From: Psychroserpens luteus
Lineage (GTDB): Bacteria > Bacteroidota > Bacteroidia > Flavobacteriales > Flavobacteriaceae
Length of the DNA: 64,000 nucleotides
Reading direction: 5' to 3'
Assembly: GCF_015319355.1 (NCBI RefSeq)
Contig: NZ_JADILU010000004.1
Location: 62,001-126,000 of the forward strand
Made by a program: the position numbers and the translations under genes. Below are positions 17,424 to 24,958 of the stretch, in pieces. The number at the start of each line of letters is the position of its first letter. Within the stretch, counting starts at the first letter, position 1. The notes under the pieces are model-generated. The model was not told where the DNA came from, searched no databases, and saw only the letters and a list, made by a program, of their open reading frames with translations.

Positions 17424-17585
17424 TTATTTTTTTATTACACCCTTGAATAAAGAGAGTACAAATAATACTATAAATATGAAGAATATAATTTTAGCAATTC
17501 CTGCTGCTGCTCCTGCAATTCCTCCAAATCCTAGTACTCCTGCGATAATTGCGATTATTATAAATGTGATTGTCCAACGTAACAT
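17424..17585 (-). CDS. DUF1328 (YtjA-like) small membrane protein
   Basis: The 53-residue protein has two membrane helices and the DUF1328 signature '[19 protein letters not shown]' followed by '[15 protein letters not shown]'. This matches E. coli YtjA in length and pattern from the first residues (MLRW). It is found in stress-induced operons of many bacteria with no known mechanism. It is transcribed on the minus strand with the downstream lipoprotein. Confidence 0.9.
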   Translation of the reverse strand: MLRWTITFIIIAIIAGVLGFGGIAGAAAGIAKIIFFIFIVLFVLSLFKGVIKK

Positions 17586-17698
17586 AATTTTAAGTTTTTA
17601 AAGTTATAACCAAACTGACTATCAGCTCAGTACATAACAAATATCGCAAAATCAAGCCAACCTACTTAGCTCATTTCATGTTAACATTAACTCTTACA

Positions 17699-18412
17699 CT
17701 AATTCCGAGATACATGCATAATTGTTTGATATTGATCACTGTTAACGATGCGATTAAACAACTTAGAGTTTTTATAAAAATTATTTTCTATAGGATGAGA
17801 GATAAACTTATAACGATCATGCGAATTCACTAATGATTTTAAATCTTTTATTTTTAAATTAGAATTCAACCAAGCTTCGTGATCTTTCTGTTTTAGTATT
17901 AAAGGTTTCTGTTTGCCTATATTGGGTATGTGATCATACTCAACTCCTGCATCTGTAACTAATAAAGAGCAAGTCAAAAAGCCATCATTTATTTTATTAA
18001 ATATTCCAGCGATACAAAATGGCTTATGGTTTTTTAAATGAATATGATGTGGTTGCAATTTCCCTTCTACTAATTTTGATGTAAAATATCCATTAACTAC
18101 AATAAGACAACGTCTTTCATCTAATGATTTTGAATAAATCTCTTCATTTAAATTAGCGTCATCTATATTCGTGTTTAGAGTATTTGTAAAACTTTGGAAA
18201 GTGTCCCAATCATCTTCGTAACCTTGAGGGAGTAATCCCCAAATCGCATAATCAATAGTTGCTGGTTTTTCCGAAGTTATAATTGGTACATTCGATTCAT
18301 TTAAACCATTTATTATTGCCTTAGGTTCATACAAATTTGGATATTTAAAAGGAGTTCTAAATTCATTTTGAATATCTAGTTGATCGCAAGTATTAGATAG
18401 TTTATAAAACAT
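17699..18412 (-). CDS. SRAP (HMCES/YedK) family protein lacking catalytic residues
   Basis: The 237-residue protein follows the SOS-response-associated peptidase fold: 'IDYAIWGLLPQGYEDDW' (WGL-P), 'ANLNEEIYSKSLDERRCLIVVNGYF' (NARxET plus RRCL region), 'KPFCIAGIFN' (fAGLW) and 'KQKPLILKQKDHEAWLN' (MP-IL region). Active members begin Met-Cys, because Cys2 forms the DNA-protein crosslink at abasic sites. Here residue 2 is Phe, and an in-frame stop lies just upstream, so no alternative start restores Cys2. The Glu of 'GFYEW' is Thr in 'GYFTSK'. It may bind DNA without crosslinking. Partner genes are not evident. Confidence 0.82.
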   Translation of the reverse strand: MFYKLSNTCDQLDIQNEFRTPFKYPNLYEPKAIINGLNESNVPIITSEKPATIDYAIWGLLPQGYEDDWDTFQSFTNTLNTNIDDANLNEEIYSKSLDERRCLIVVNGYFTSKLVEGKLQPHHIHLKNHKPFCIAGIFNKINDGFLTCSLLVTDAGVEYDHIPNIGKQKPLILKQKDHEAWLNSNLKIKDLKSLVNSHDRYKFISHPIENNFYKNSKLFNRIVNSDQYQTIMHVSRN

Positions 18413-18483
18413 ATTTTTTTATAAAGTAAATGAAAATTACAAGTCTTGATTAACTCAAACAGAATAATAACGTCTTCAAATGA

Positions 18484-18511
18484 AAAGACACCTAAAAGGT
18501 GCCTTTTTTAA
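18484..18511 (-). terminator. Terminator after the PA2169-family gene
   Basis: On the minus strand AAAAGGCACCT-TTT-AGGTGTCTTTT (one mismatch) lies 19 bases past the stop at 18530. It also carries T-rich flanks on the plus strand. Confidence 0.7.
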
Positions 18512-18529
18512 TTAAAAATTTATTAGTGA

Positions 18530-18985
18530 TTATCTCAAATCTTCTAATGTTTTAATATTTGATAATCCGTTTTCAATTGTGCTTTTTTGAGTAGCTAAGA
18601 TTGATTTTGTAGATGATGGTAAACTTGTCTCATTTAAAACTTCTGCATATTCATCTATCGATGCTTTTTCTCCTCTTATAGCTTCCTCTAACATGGACTC
18701 TTCGTTATCTGCAGAGAATAAAGATTTCACGTCCATCCACGCTCTGTGTACTGTTCCTGTTAAACTTCCTCCTTTATCAACATCTTGATTAAAAGCTTTC
18801 AATTCACTTTTTAATTCGTGCCCAAAGTTATAACGTTCTTGTGCTTTTTGGCTGAAGTATGATTTCAAGGCTGCATGTTCAACATTCTCTGCTGCTTTTT
18901 TAAAACCTTTCTCAGCATCGTATGTTTTTTCTAATAAATCGTTTAATTTTTTTCCAACTTCTTCTGTGTAAGTGCTCATTTTCAT
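18530..18985 (-). CDS. PA2169 family four-helix-bundle protein (DUF2383)
   Basis: The 151-residue all-helical protein has the PA2169/DUF2383 pattern: 'LNDLLEKTYDAEKGFKKAAENV' (Glu/His-bearing helix), 'ERYNFGHELKSEL' and 'EEAIRGEKASIDEYAEVL'. This is a ferritin-like four-helix layout. The start could be the second Met two codons in. The family is stress-induced in several bacteria, but its function is not established. It stands alone with its own terminator inside the AraC-bounded island. Confidence 0.85.
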   Translation of the reverse strand: MKMSTYTEEVGKKLNDLLEKTYDAEKGFKKAAENVEHAALKSYFSQKAQERYNFGHELKSELKAFNQDVDKGGSLTGTVHRAWMDVKSLFSADNEESMLEEAIRGEKASIDEYAEVLNETSLPSSTKSILATQKSTIENGLSNIKTLEDLR

Positions 18986-19146
18986 TTGCTTTAAATTATA
19001 CGATAGTTTATTTATTGATGTCCATCGATTTGCATCATAGTTAATAGATTAACTTTCTTTCAATGCTAAATTACAATACTTATATAGTGTTGATTACTTT
19101 GATTAGTTCAAGTTTTAACTCAATCAATACGTTAATAAAATTTTAA

Positions 19147-20229
19147 CTAAATACTGGGCTTGTAACCCTTAATAAGTTCTAACACCGAGTTTTCTGTAGG
19201 TGTTAAATGTGTAGAAATAATAGGAGAAGGTTCAATAGTTGTAAAAATATCGTGTAAGGTATCGTTCTTGTAAGATGACACTATAATAGGATGTACATAA
19301 TATTTTCTGCATACATTTCTCGTGTTTCCTAAAGCAGTAGCAGTAGAATCAAAAGCAGTCAATAAATTGTTTTTTATTTGTTTTTCTGAAATTGGCCTAT
19401 CGTAATCCATTAACGTTTCAAAAAATATAACGCTAGCTGACCAAGTTCTAAAATCTTTTGCAGTGAATGATTTACCGGTAATATCTTTTAAATAATCGTT
19501 AACCATAGTGCTATCAACCCTATGCTTTTCTCCAAATTTATCATAAAATTGAAATAACTCCCAACCAGGAAGATCTTCACATTTACTTACTAAATTAACG
19601 AGTTTTTTATTTCGAAGTGTTATACTGTGCTCTTTACCTTTTTTTCCAACAAATTCGAATCTTAATCGATCTTTAAATAAATGAACATGTTTATTTCTAA
19701 GTGTTGTTAAACCGTAAGTTTTATTCTTTTTTGCATAATAGTCATTACCTATCCTAATATGGGTTTCTTCCATAAGTTTTACAACAAGAGCTAATACTTT
19801 AGTTTTGGTCCAATCTTTTTGGATGATATCCTTTTCTACTTGATTACGAATGTCTGGAAGAGAAGCACCAAACTCTGCCATTTTGAAAAACTTAGTCTGG
19901 TTTTTTATTTTATTCCATACAGGATGGTAACGATACTGCTTTCTGTTTTTAGTATCTCTGCCTGTAGCTTGAAGATGACCGTTTGGTAATATTGAAATCT
20001 TAACATTATTCCATGCTGGAGGAATGACAAGTGATTTTATTCTCTCTATATGAGTAGTCTGAGAAATTGATTCCCCATTATTGAGATACGTAAAATGCTC
20101 TCCTTTCTTCTTCCGAAGAATAGATAATTGATGTGCATTAACATAAACCAAATCTAACTTTTCAATGGCAGATTCTGGATTTCTGTCAATACTTTTAAGT
20201 AATGACGCTGTTAATTTCCTTTCAGCCAT
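19147..20229 (-). CDS. DNA topoisomerase IB
   Basis: The 360-residue protein matches the poxvirus-like bacterial topoisomerase IB family in length and motifs. An N-terminal domain contains 'IPPAWNNVKISILPNGHLQATGRD' (about 70-93). The catalytic domain has 'THIRIGNDYYAKKNKTYGL' (Arg about 157), 'FVGKKGKEH' (Lys), 'DFRTWSASV' and the tyrosine region 'NTRNVCRKYYVHP'. It relaxes supercoils through a 3'-phosphotyrosyl intermediate. It lies four bases after the hemerythrin gene, so the two are co-transcribed. Bacterial topo IB genes are accessory and are often seen in stress-linked neighbourhoods. Confidence 0.93.
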   Translation of the reverse strand: MAERKLTASLLKSIDRNPESAIEKLDLVYVNAHQLSILRKKKGEHFTYLNNGESISQTTHIERIKSLVIPPAWNNVKISILPNGHLQATGRDTKNRKQYRYHPVWNKIKNQTKFFKMAEFGASLPDIRNQVEKDIIQKDWTKTKVLALVVKLMEETHIRIGNDYYAKKNKTYGLTTLRNKHVHLFKDRLRFEFVGKKGKEHSITLRNKKLVNLVSKCEDLPGWELFQFYDKFGEKHRVDSTMVNDYLKDITGKSFTAKDFRTWSASVIFFETLMDYDRPISEKQIKNNLLTAFDSTATALGNTRNVCRKYYVHPIIVSSYKNDTLHDIFTTIEPSPIISTHLTPTENSVLELIKGYKPSI

Positions 20230-20233
20230 TATT

Positions 20234-20668
20234 TTACCTGTGAGATGACATGTAAGAGTTATAACTTTTTGCTAAATCCAACTTTTGTTTATCAGTTAGA
20301 ACCTTACCTGATAATTGAAAAAACTTATGCTCTTCATCTTCTAAATGATGCTCAACTTTATGTTTTAAATCTTTAGCGATTTTTAACCAAGCTGGAGAAT
20401 CATAATCTGTCTCTTCTAATTTTTCAACTAACTCATCAATCTCATGATGCTCTGCAATACCATGACGTGCTTTATCTTGCATCATATCTGAGTCAATTAA
20501 TGGTTTGTAGTAATGACGCTCTTCTGCGTCTGCATGGATTCCTAATTCTAATTTTAAGGATTTAAAAATCTCATCACGTTCTTTAGTATCCCCAGAGGTT
20601 TTAACTAATTTGTCTAACAATTCTCTTTGAATGTCGTGATCTTTTCTAATAGCTTCAAATATGTTCAT
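20234..20668 (-). CDS. Hemerythrin-domain protein
   Basis: The 144-residue four-helix protein has the hemerythrin HHE pattern: 'IRKDHDIQRELLDKL' (His about 10), 'ELGIHADAEERHYYKPL' (His about 49, Glu, His), 'ARHGIAEHHEIDELVEKL' (His about 77-78) and 'KHKVEHHLEDEEHKFF' (HxxxH/E about 108-118). These would ligate a di-iron centre that binds O2 or NO. It is the first gene of the bicistron with topoisomerase IB. Its promoter region directly abuts the terminator of a candidate small RNA (20696-20724). Confidence 0.9.
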   Translation of the reverse strand: MNIFEAIRKDHDIQRELLDKLVKTSGDTKERDEIFKSLKLELGIHADAEERHYYKPLIDSDMMQDKARHGIAEHHEIDELVEKLEETDYDSPAWLKIAKDLKHKVEHHLEDEEHKFFQLSGKVLTDKQKLDLAKSYNSYMSSHR

Positions 20669-20693
20669 AGTACAAATATTTTTAAATTTCTAT

Positions 20694-20828
20694 AAAAACC
20701 TCAGTGATTTAATCACTGAGGTTTATCTAACCAATCAACCTATCACTTAGATATCGACCTAAATGATAATATTTAAAATTACCATATTTTTAATGCTCAA
20801 AAGTGCTCTATCTAAATAGATATTGACG
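20694..20828 (-). ncRNA. Candidate small RNA unit 1
   Basis: Read on the minus strand, a block CGTCAA-N11-ATAGAGCACTT (20828-20801) is followed by about 74 bases. These contain a weak hairpin and then GGTTGATTGGTTAG. The unit ends in a perfect terminator (AAACCTCAGTGATT / AATCACTGAGGTTT, 20724-20696, then TTATAG). No ORF fits. The same order and spacing recur in unit 2. The exact 5' end and the -7 box are unclear. Confidence 0.35.
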
Positions 20829-20832
20829 CAAA

Positions 20833-20969
20833 TAAAAAAACTCAGTAATATTAATATCACTGAGTTTCTACTAACCAACCAACTTCATAAATATTGAAGT
20901 GTATGCTACCAAAACAAATATATTTTACTTAAAACCAATTTAAGTGCTCTATTAATTAATACTTTGACG
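20833..20969 (-). ncRNA. Candidate small RNA unit 2
   Basis: On the minus strand CGTCAA-N11-ATAGAGCACTT (20969-20942) is followed by a full -7 box TATATTTG (20922-20915). A hairpin ACTTCA/TGAAGT, then GTTGGTTGGTTAG, and the terminator AAACTCAGT...ACTGAGTTT with seven T residues (20867-20834) complete the unit. The predicted transcript would be about 75 nt. There is no coding potential. Confidence 0.42.
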
Positions 20970-21004
20970 TTTTCCGTTATGGTTGGTTAAAAAAAAAATT
21001 AAAC

Positions 21005-21037
21005 TTGCCACACCATAGTTATTTAAGATTAAATTTG
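21005..21037 (+). promoter_or_regulatory. Promoter of the third AraC gene
   Basis: TTG at 21005-21007, 22 bases of spacer and TAAATTTG at 21030-21037 fit the Bacteroidota consensus TTG-N17-23-TAnnTTTG. The ATG is 50 bases downstream. Confidence 0.55.
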
Positions 21038-21087
21038 TGATTAAGCATTTTGAATTAAACATAATTAAAATTTAATACGACTGAGTC

Positions 21088-22131
21088 ATGATTGAAATTG
21101 AAATTATTGCTGAGAGCTCTAAAGACACTTTACATCAAATACAAGATGTTTTGGGTGGTAATATAACAGAGACATCAAATGAATTTAATCTTATTTTTGA
21201 TAATGAAAATGCAAAAGGGACGATTAAACATATTCCTTTTGATTGGGGAGTTAACCTCCTTGTTTTTGATATTACCTTTTTTAAAGAGTTTATTTTAAAA
21301 ATTAAAGCAAGTGAGTTTAATCCAATTCGTTTTATCTACAATTATAATGGAGACTTCAAACATAGATTTGGCATCAATAATGAAGAAAAATTAGTAGAGC
21401 AATTTCACTCATTAATTTTCACTAATAAGACTGGAGGATATAACTATGTTCATTTTCCGAAGCATAAAAAACTAGAAATTAGCAGTATTCAAATTGTTAG
21501 AAAAAAATTTTTAAAAAAGAGAACCACTAATGTATCGTCATTAAATAATCGCTTACATGAGGTGTTTGTTGATACAGATCATGATGGCCGATTTTCTCAT
21601 TATGGTGCACTAAATTTAAGAATGTCTGATTATACTAAAAAACTTAAAAAGATCAAGTCCAAAGGTATGGTTCGTATTCTCAAAATTGAATCTATTATAT
21701 ATGACATGTTATCCTTACATATAGAACAACATAATAAATTTCACAGAGGTGTTCAATTGCCTACGTCTTTATCTAAAACAGAATTAAAGATTGTTAGAAA
21801 ATTAGGCAATAAGATTATAAAAGAACCTTCATATAATTATTCTTTAGACCAATTATCTGTAGAATCTGGTTTATCTCAAGCTAAGTTACAAGATGGCTTT
21901 AAGTTTTTATATAATAGAACCGTTACAGAGTATGTAAGACATATAAGATTAGAATCTTCTCGCGAGCTTATGCGTATGGCAGATTTAAATGTATCGCAAG
22001 TTGTTTATAGTATTGGATTTACTAGTAGAAGTTACTTTTCTAAAATATTTAAAGAAAAGTATGGCGTCACTCCTAACGAATACAGAAAAAACGCACTTAA
22101 TAATTTAATCGTTGAAGAATCTGCAGCTTAA
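21088..22131 (+). CDS. AraC family transcriptional regulator (paralogue 3 of 3)
   Basis: The 347-residue protein has an AraC HTH domain at about 235-340 ('DQLSVESGLSQAKLQDGFKFLY', 'VSQVVYSIGFTSRSYFSKIFKE', 'TPNEYR'). The N-terminal domain resembles that of the 14289 protein ('GTIKHIPFDWGVNLLVFDITF' against 'GYIRGIQFSHGLSVIEVDIT'). It faces away from the candidate small RNAs, which share its promoter region, and is convergent with the YtxH/holin operon. It could regulate either; this is inference. Confidence 0.88.
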   Translation: MIEIEIIAESSKDTLHQIQDVLGGNITETSNEFNLIFDNENAKGTIKHIPFDWGVNLLVFDITFFKEFILKIKASEFNPIRFIYNYNGDFKHRFGINNEEKLVEQFHSLIFTNKTGGYNYVHFPKHKKLEISSIQIVRKKFLKKRTTNVSSLNNRLHEVFVDTDHDGRFSHYGALNLRMSDYTKKLKKIKSKGMVRILKIESIIYDMLSLHIEQHNKFHRGVQLPTSLSKTELKIVRKLGNKIIKEPSYNYSLDQLSVESGLSQAKLQDGFKFLYNRTVTEYVRHIRLESSRELMRMADLNVSQVVYSIGFTSRSYFSKIFKEKYGVTPNEYRKNALNNLIVEESAA

Positions 22132-22203
22132 AGCTTCATTTATTTAATAGTATAAAAATAATTATATCATTACATATAAATTACTCAAATAAATTCGCAA
22201 ACA

Positions 22204-22237
22204 AAAAAAGCACAGATTATACAATCTGTGCTTTTTT
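22204..22237. terminator. Bidirectional terminator
   Basis: AAAAAAGCACAGATT pairs with AATCTGTGCTTTTTT (loop ATAC) between the convergent AraC gene and the gene at 22261. Confidence 0.9.
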
Positions 22238-22260
22238 ATTTATTATTTTTTAATGATATC

Positions 22261-22461
22261 TTATTTGATAATTTTCTTGAGAATCATAAATGAACTAAAT
22301 TTAGTAGCATACTTGACTACAGTTTGCATCCAATGATAAGGAGCCAAATCATTTTTAATTTCACCTTTAACACCTTTAAGTTCCTCAAGCGCTATCTGTC
22401 TTTCTAAGCTTAAACGCTTTAGATTAAAATCTATGTCATCAAATGTTTTATAATTTTTCAT
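22261..22461 (-). CDS. Small DUF6327-like protein
   Basis: The 66-residue basic, helical protein (MKNYKTFDDIDFNLKRLSLE opening) ends with a weak hydrophobic segment ('FSSFMILKKII'). It lies two bases after the holin-X gene in a three-gene operon. The 'F-x-[DE]-I-x-x-x-L-x-x-L-x-L-x-R-x-I-x-x-E-E-L' pattern resembles the flavobacterial DUF6327 family from memory. It is probably a membrane-peripheral partner of the two preceding proteins. Confidence 0.65.
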   Translation of the reverse strand: MKNYKTFDDIDFNLKRLSLERQIALEELKGVKGEIKNDLAPYHWMQTVVKYATKFSSFMILKKIIK

Positions 22462-22463
22462 AT

Positions 22464-22814
22464 TTACTCTTCAAAAAATTTATCGGCTACAGAACTAATG
22501 ATTTTAGTATTTATCCTTTCTCTCAAGTAATAAACAATTAGAGAAATGATAAGAAACACAAAACCAACAATTAGATACCCAAGTGGCATATTTTCTAGCG
22601 CTTCTCCTAAAGCCATTGCACCTGCTATAGCCATAAAAATAAAACCTAGTGTTAATAGAACTCCAATAACTGCAAATTTTGTAATTAAACTTAAAATCAA
22701 TGTTAGCTGCTGAAACACTTTTAACTTAAAGTATTCTTTCGAGGCTTTAACATATCGCTCTGCAGTGTCTGTTGCCTTATCTGTAGTTTCGTTTAAAGAT
22801 TCAAAAACAGTCAT
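22464..22814 (-). CDS. Holin-X/YqjE-like membrane protein
   Basis: The 116-residue protein has a helical N-terminus ('RYVKASKEYFKLKVFQQLT') and two membrane helices at about 40-65 and 72-95. This matches the Actinobacterial holin-X/YqjE family (PF07332). In Proteobacteria the YqjD-YqjE-YqjK operon has the same order of logic: a DUF883/YtxH-like protein, then YqjE, then a small protein. It is not evidence for a prophage. It is co-transcribed between the YtxH protein and the 66-aa protein with gaps of two and three bases. Confidence 0.8.
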   Translation of the reverse strand: MTVFESLNETTDKATDTAERYVKASKEYFKLKVFQQLTLILSLITKFAVIGVLLTLGFIFMAIAGAMALGEALENMPLGYLIVGFVFLIISLIVYYLRERINTKIISSVADKFFEE

Positions 22815-22817
22815 TTA

Positions 22818-23183
22818 TTATGAAGTTTTTTGTAGTTTTTTATTCTTAGCCTTTAACTCTGCCAATTTATTTTCTAACGTTGTAATAACGTCATCTGCTT
22901 TGTGGCTCGCGTCAGTTACGATACTTTCAACCTTCTCATCTAAAGTTTGCTTTTGAGATTCAACAGTCGTCGCTACTCTATCTCTTAAATCATTAGCACT
23001 TGCAGATACTCTTTCTTTTAAATCTACAGCAGTGCTAGCTAATCTTTCTTTTTGTAATAGGGCTTCATCAGCAATTTTCTGTCTTGTATTTACTCCTTTA
23101 TCTGGCGCAAATAAAACACCTAATGTAGCTCCAATTGCTGTACCTGCTAAAATTCCTATAATTATATTACTTTCTTTTCCCAT
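22818..23183 (-). CDS. YtxH domain protein
   Basis: The 121-residue protein has an N-terminal glycine-rich TM segment typical of YtxH ('IIIGILAGTAIGATLGVLFA' then 'PDKG'). A long amphipathic coiled coil of 11-residue-like repeats follows ('LKERVSASANDLRDRVATTV'), with a Lys-rich tail. It is the first gene of the operon 23183-22261. YtxH/YqjD proteins are stress-induced and may associate with ribosomes or membranes. The upstream spacer carries several TTGAC words shared with the sRNA units. Confidence 0.85.
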   Translation of the reverse strand: MGKESNIIIGILAGTAIGATLGVLFAPDKGVNTRQKIADEALLQKERLASTAVDLKERVSASANDLRDRVATTVESQKQTLDEKVESIVTDASHKADDVITTLENKLAELKAKNKKLQKTS

Positions 23184-23242
23184 GATATTAAAATTTATTT
23201 GTTAATTGTTTCAATACAAATATCTAACATATCACAAAACTG

Positions 23243-23302
23243 AGTTGACGCTAATCATATAAATATTGACTTAAACCAAAATTGTATAAACGTCAATACT
23301 TT
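23243..23302. promoter_or_regulatory. Cluster of TTGAC(G) boxes between divergent genes
   Basis: TTGACG (plus, near 23246), TTGAC 21 bases further on, and CGTCAA (near 23296) lie in the 173-base spacer between the YtxH operon and the aldehyde dehydrogenase gene. The last box, followed by N14 and GAG, keeps the CGTCAA-N14-GAG arrangement of both sRNA units. These are possible activator sites for one of the AraC proteins. Confidence 0.3.
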
Positions 23303-23356
23303 TTTCTTATGAGTTAAGCTGAAATTGGACAACTCACTAATTTTAAAACAAAAATC

Positions 23357-24718
23357 ATGTCAATAATAGAAACCACAAACCCGTACACTAATAATAAGAT
23401 TAAAAGTTATACTAAGTTTACTTCAGAGAAAGTAAATTTAATGCTTAAAACAGCTGATAACACTTTTAAGGAATGGAAATTAGTTAGTTTAAAAGACAGA
23501 GCAAAGCTACTAGACAATGTTGCTAATGTTTTACATGAAAACATTGAATCATACAGTAAATTGATAACTGACGAAATGGGAAAGCCTATTTCTGAAAGCA
23601 AAGCTGAAATAGAGAAATGCATCCTACTTTGTGACTTTTATAGAAAAAATGCCGATTTATTACTAGCAGATGAACTTATAAAAACAGAAGCTCAAGAAAG
23701 TTTTATAAGTTACGATCCATTAGGTGTCATATTAGCAATAATGCCATGGAACTATCCATTTTGGCAAGTCATGAGATTTGCAATACCAACATTAACATCT
23801 GGTAACACAACACTATTAAAACACGCTTCAAATGTAACAGGTTGCTCATTAATCATCGAAGATATTTTCGAAAAATCAGGATATCCAAAGGGGTGTTTTC
23901 AAACATTGCTTGTTGATCATAATCAAATTGAAAAAATCATTGAAGATGACATTGTTAAAGCAATCTCACTAACAGGTAGCGAAAAAGCTGGAAGAAAAAT
24001 TGCAGAGATAGCTGGTAAAAATCTAAAAAAGTCAGTGCTAGAATTAGGAGGAAACAATGCTTGTATTATTCTAGAAGATGCAAATTTAGAAAAATATATG
24101 GATACCATAGTCAAATCTAGAATGCAGAATACAGGTCAAAGTTGTATCGCAGCAAAACGATTTATTGTTGTAGAGTCCATTTATGATAAATTTCTTAAAA
24201 ATTTTACCACTAAAATAAAAGATTTAAAGTCTGGAGATCCATCTAACAAAGACACTAATTTTGGTGTTATGGCAAGACAAGATCTTGCCAACACTTTAAA
24301 AGAACAGGTCGAAAAATCTATTAATAAAGGTGCAAATGTTTACTTCGGAAATAAAAAAGAACGAACCTATTATCAACCAACCATTCTCACAAACGTAAAA
24401 CCAGGAATGCCTGTATTTGATGAAGAGACCTTTGGCCCAGTAGCATCAATAATAAAAGTTAAAGACAAACAAGAAGCATACGATATGGCTTCAAATTCAA
24501 AATTTGGACTTGGCACAATGATTTTTACTAATGATATTGAAGATGCAAAAAAACATATTTCAAATATAGAAGACGGATCATTCTTTATTAACGAACTAGT
24601 AAAATCTGACCCTAGACTACCTTTTGGAGGCACTAAAGCTTCAGGCTACGGAAGAGAGTTATCTAGAGAAGGCATCTTAGAATTCGTAAATAAAAAAACT
24701 ATATATATTAATAAATAA
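23357..24718 (+). CDS. NAD(P)-dependent aldehyde (succinate-semialdehyde-type) dehydrogenase
   Basis: The 453-residue ALDH superfamily member has 'IMPWNYPFWQVMRFAIPTL' (about 128-146), the nucleotide-binding 'LTGSEKAGRKIAEIAG', 'KSVLELGGNNACIIL' with the general-base Glu (about 231) and 'NTGQSCIAAKRFIV' with the nucleophile Cys (about 264). The C-terminal 'LPFGGTKASGYGREL' is also present. Length and motif wording fit the short succinate-semialdehyde dehydrogenase group (GabD/Sad-like), but substrate cannot be fixed by sequence. It is followed at 12 bases by a 50-residue membrane protein. Confidence 0.9.
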   Translation: MSIIETTNPYTNNKIKSYTKFTSEKVNLMLKTADNTFKEWKLVSLKDRAKLLDNVANVLHENIESYSKLITDEMGKPISESKAEIEKCILLCDFYRKNADLLLADELIKTEAQESFISYDPLGVILAIMPWNYPFWQVMRFAIPTLTSGNTTLLKHASNVTGCSLIIEDIFEKSGYPKGCFQTLLVDHNQIEKIIEDDIVKAISLTGSEKAGRKIAEIAGKNLKKSVLELGGNNACIILEDANLEKYMDTIVKSRMQNTGQSCIAAKRFIVVESIYDKFLKNFTTKIKDLKSGDPSNKDTNFGVMARQDLANTLKEQVEKSINKGANVYFGNKKERTYYQPTILTNVKPGMPVFDEETFGPVASIIKVKDKQEAYDMASNSKFGLGTMIFTNDIEDAKKHISNIEDGSFFINELVKSDPRLPFGGTKASGYGRELSREGILEFVNKKTIYINK

Positions 24719-24729
24719 AACTATAAATC

Positions 24730-24882
24730 ATGAAATTCATAAAGGAAGAAGAAGAAAAAACAAGAGATTATATTTTACAAAAAGATAGCACAACAAAAGC
24801 GACATCAAAATCCATAATAGTTATATTAATTTTACTCGTTCTTGCTGTAATCGCATCAGGAATATATTTTTTAAACAATTAA
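24730..24882 (+). CDS. 50-residue single-TM protein
   Basis: Start ATG 24730 follows the ALDH stop by 11 bases. The product has a charged cytoplasmic N-terminus (MKFIKEEEEKTRDYILQKDS) and one C-terminal TM helix ('IIVILILLVLAVIASGIYFL'), so it is a tail-anchored or single-pass protein. I recognise no family. Tight spacing suggests co-transcription with the dehydrogenase. Confidence 0.65.
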   Translation: MKFIKEEEEKTRDYILQKDSTTKATSKSIIVILILLVLAVIASGIYFLNN

Positions 24883-24958
24883 TTTAATTCCACTACAAGT
24901 TATTACTCGTGTTTTTTTTGTAAATTTAGTACAATTCACAACTTAAAACCATCTCATT

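Noticed and set aside
20801-20969. TTGACG words as ordinary -35 elements for plus-strand promoters
   Set aside because: No matching -7 box follows on the plus strand at the right spacing, and the conserved block reads sensibly only toward the minus-strand terminators.
22464-22814. Phage holin, suggesting a prophage
   Set aside because: The holin-X/YqjE family is common in chromosomes, and no other phage gene is present.
23357-24718. gabD as part of a GABA shunt operon
   Set aside because: No GABA transaminase or glutamate decarboxylase is nearby, so a specific gene symbol was not assigned.
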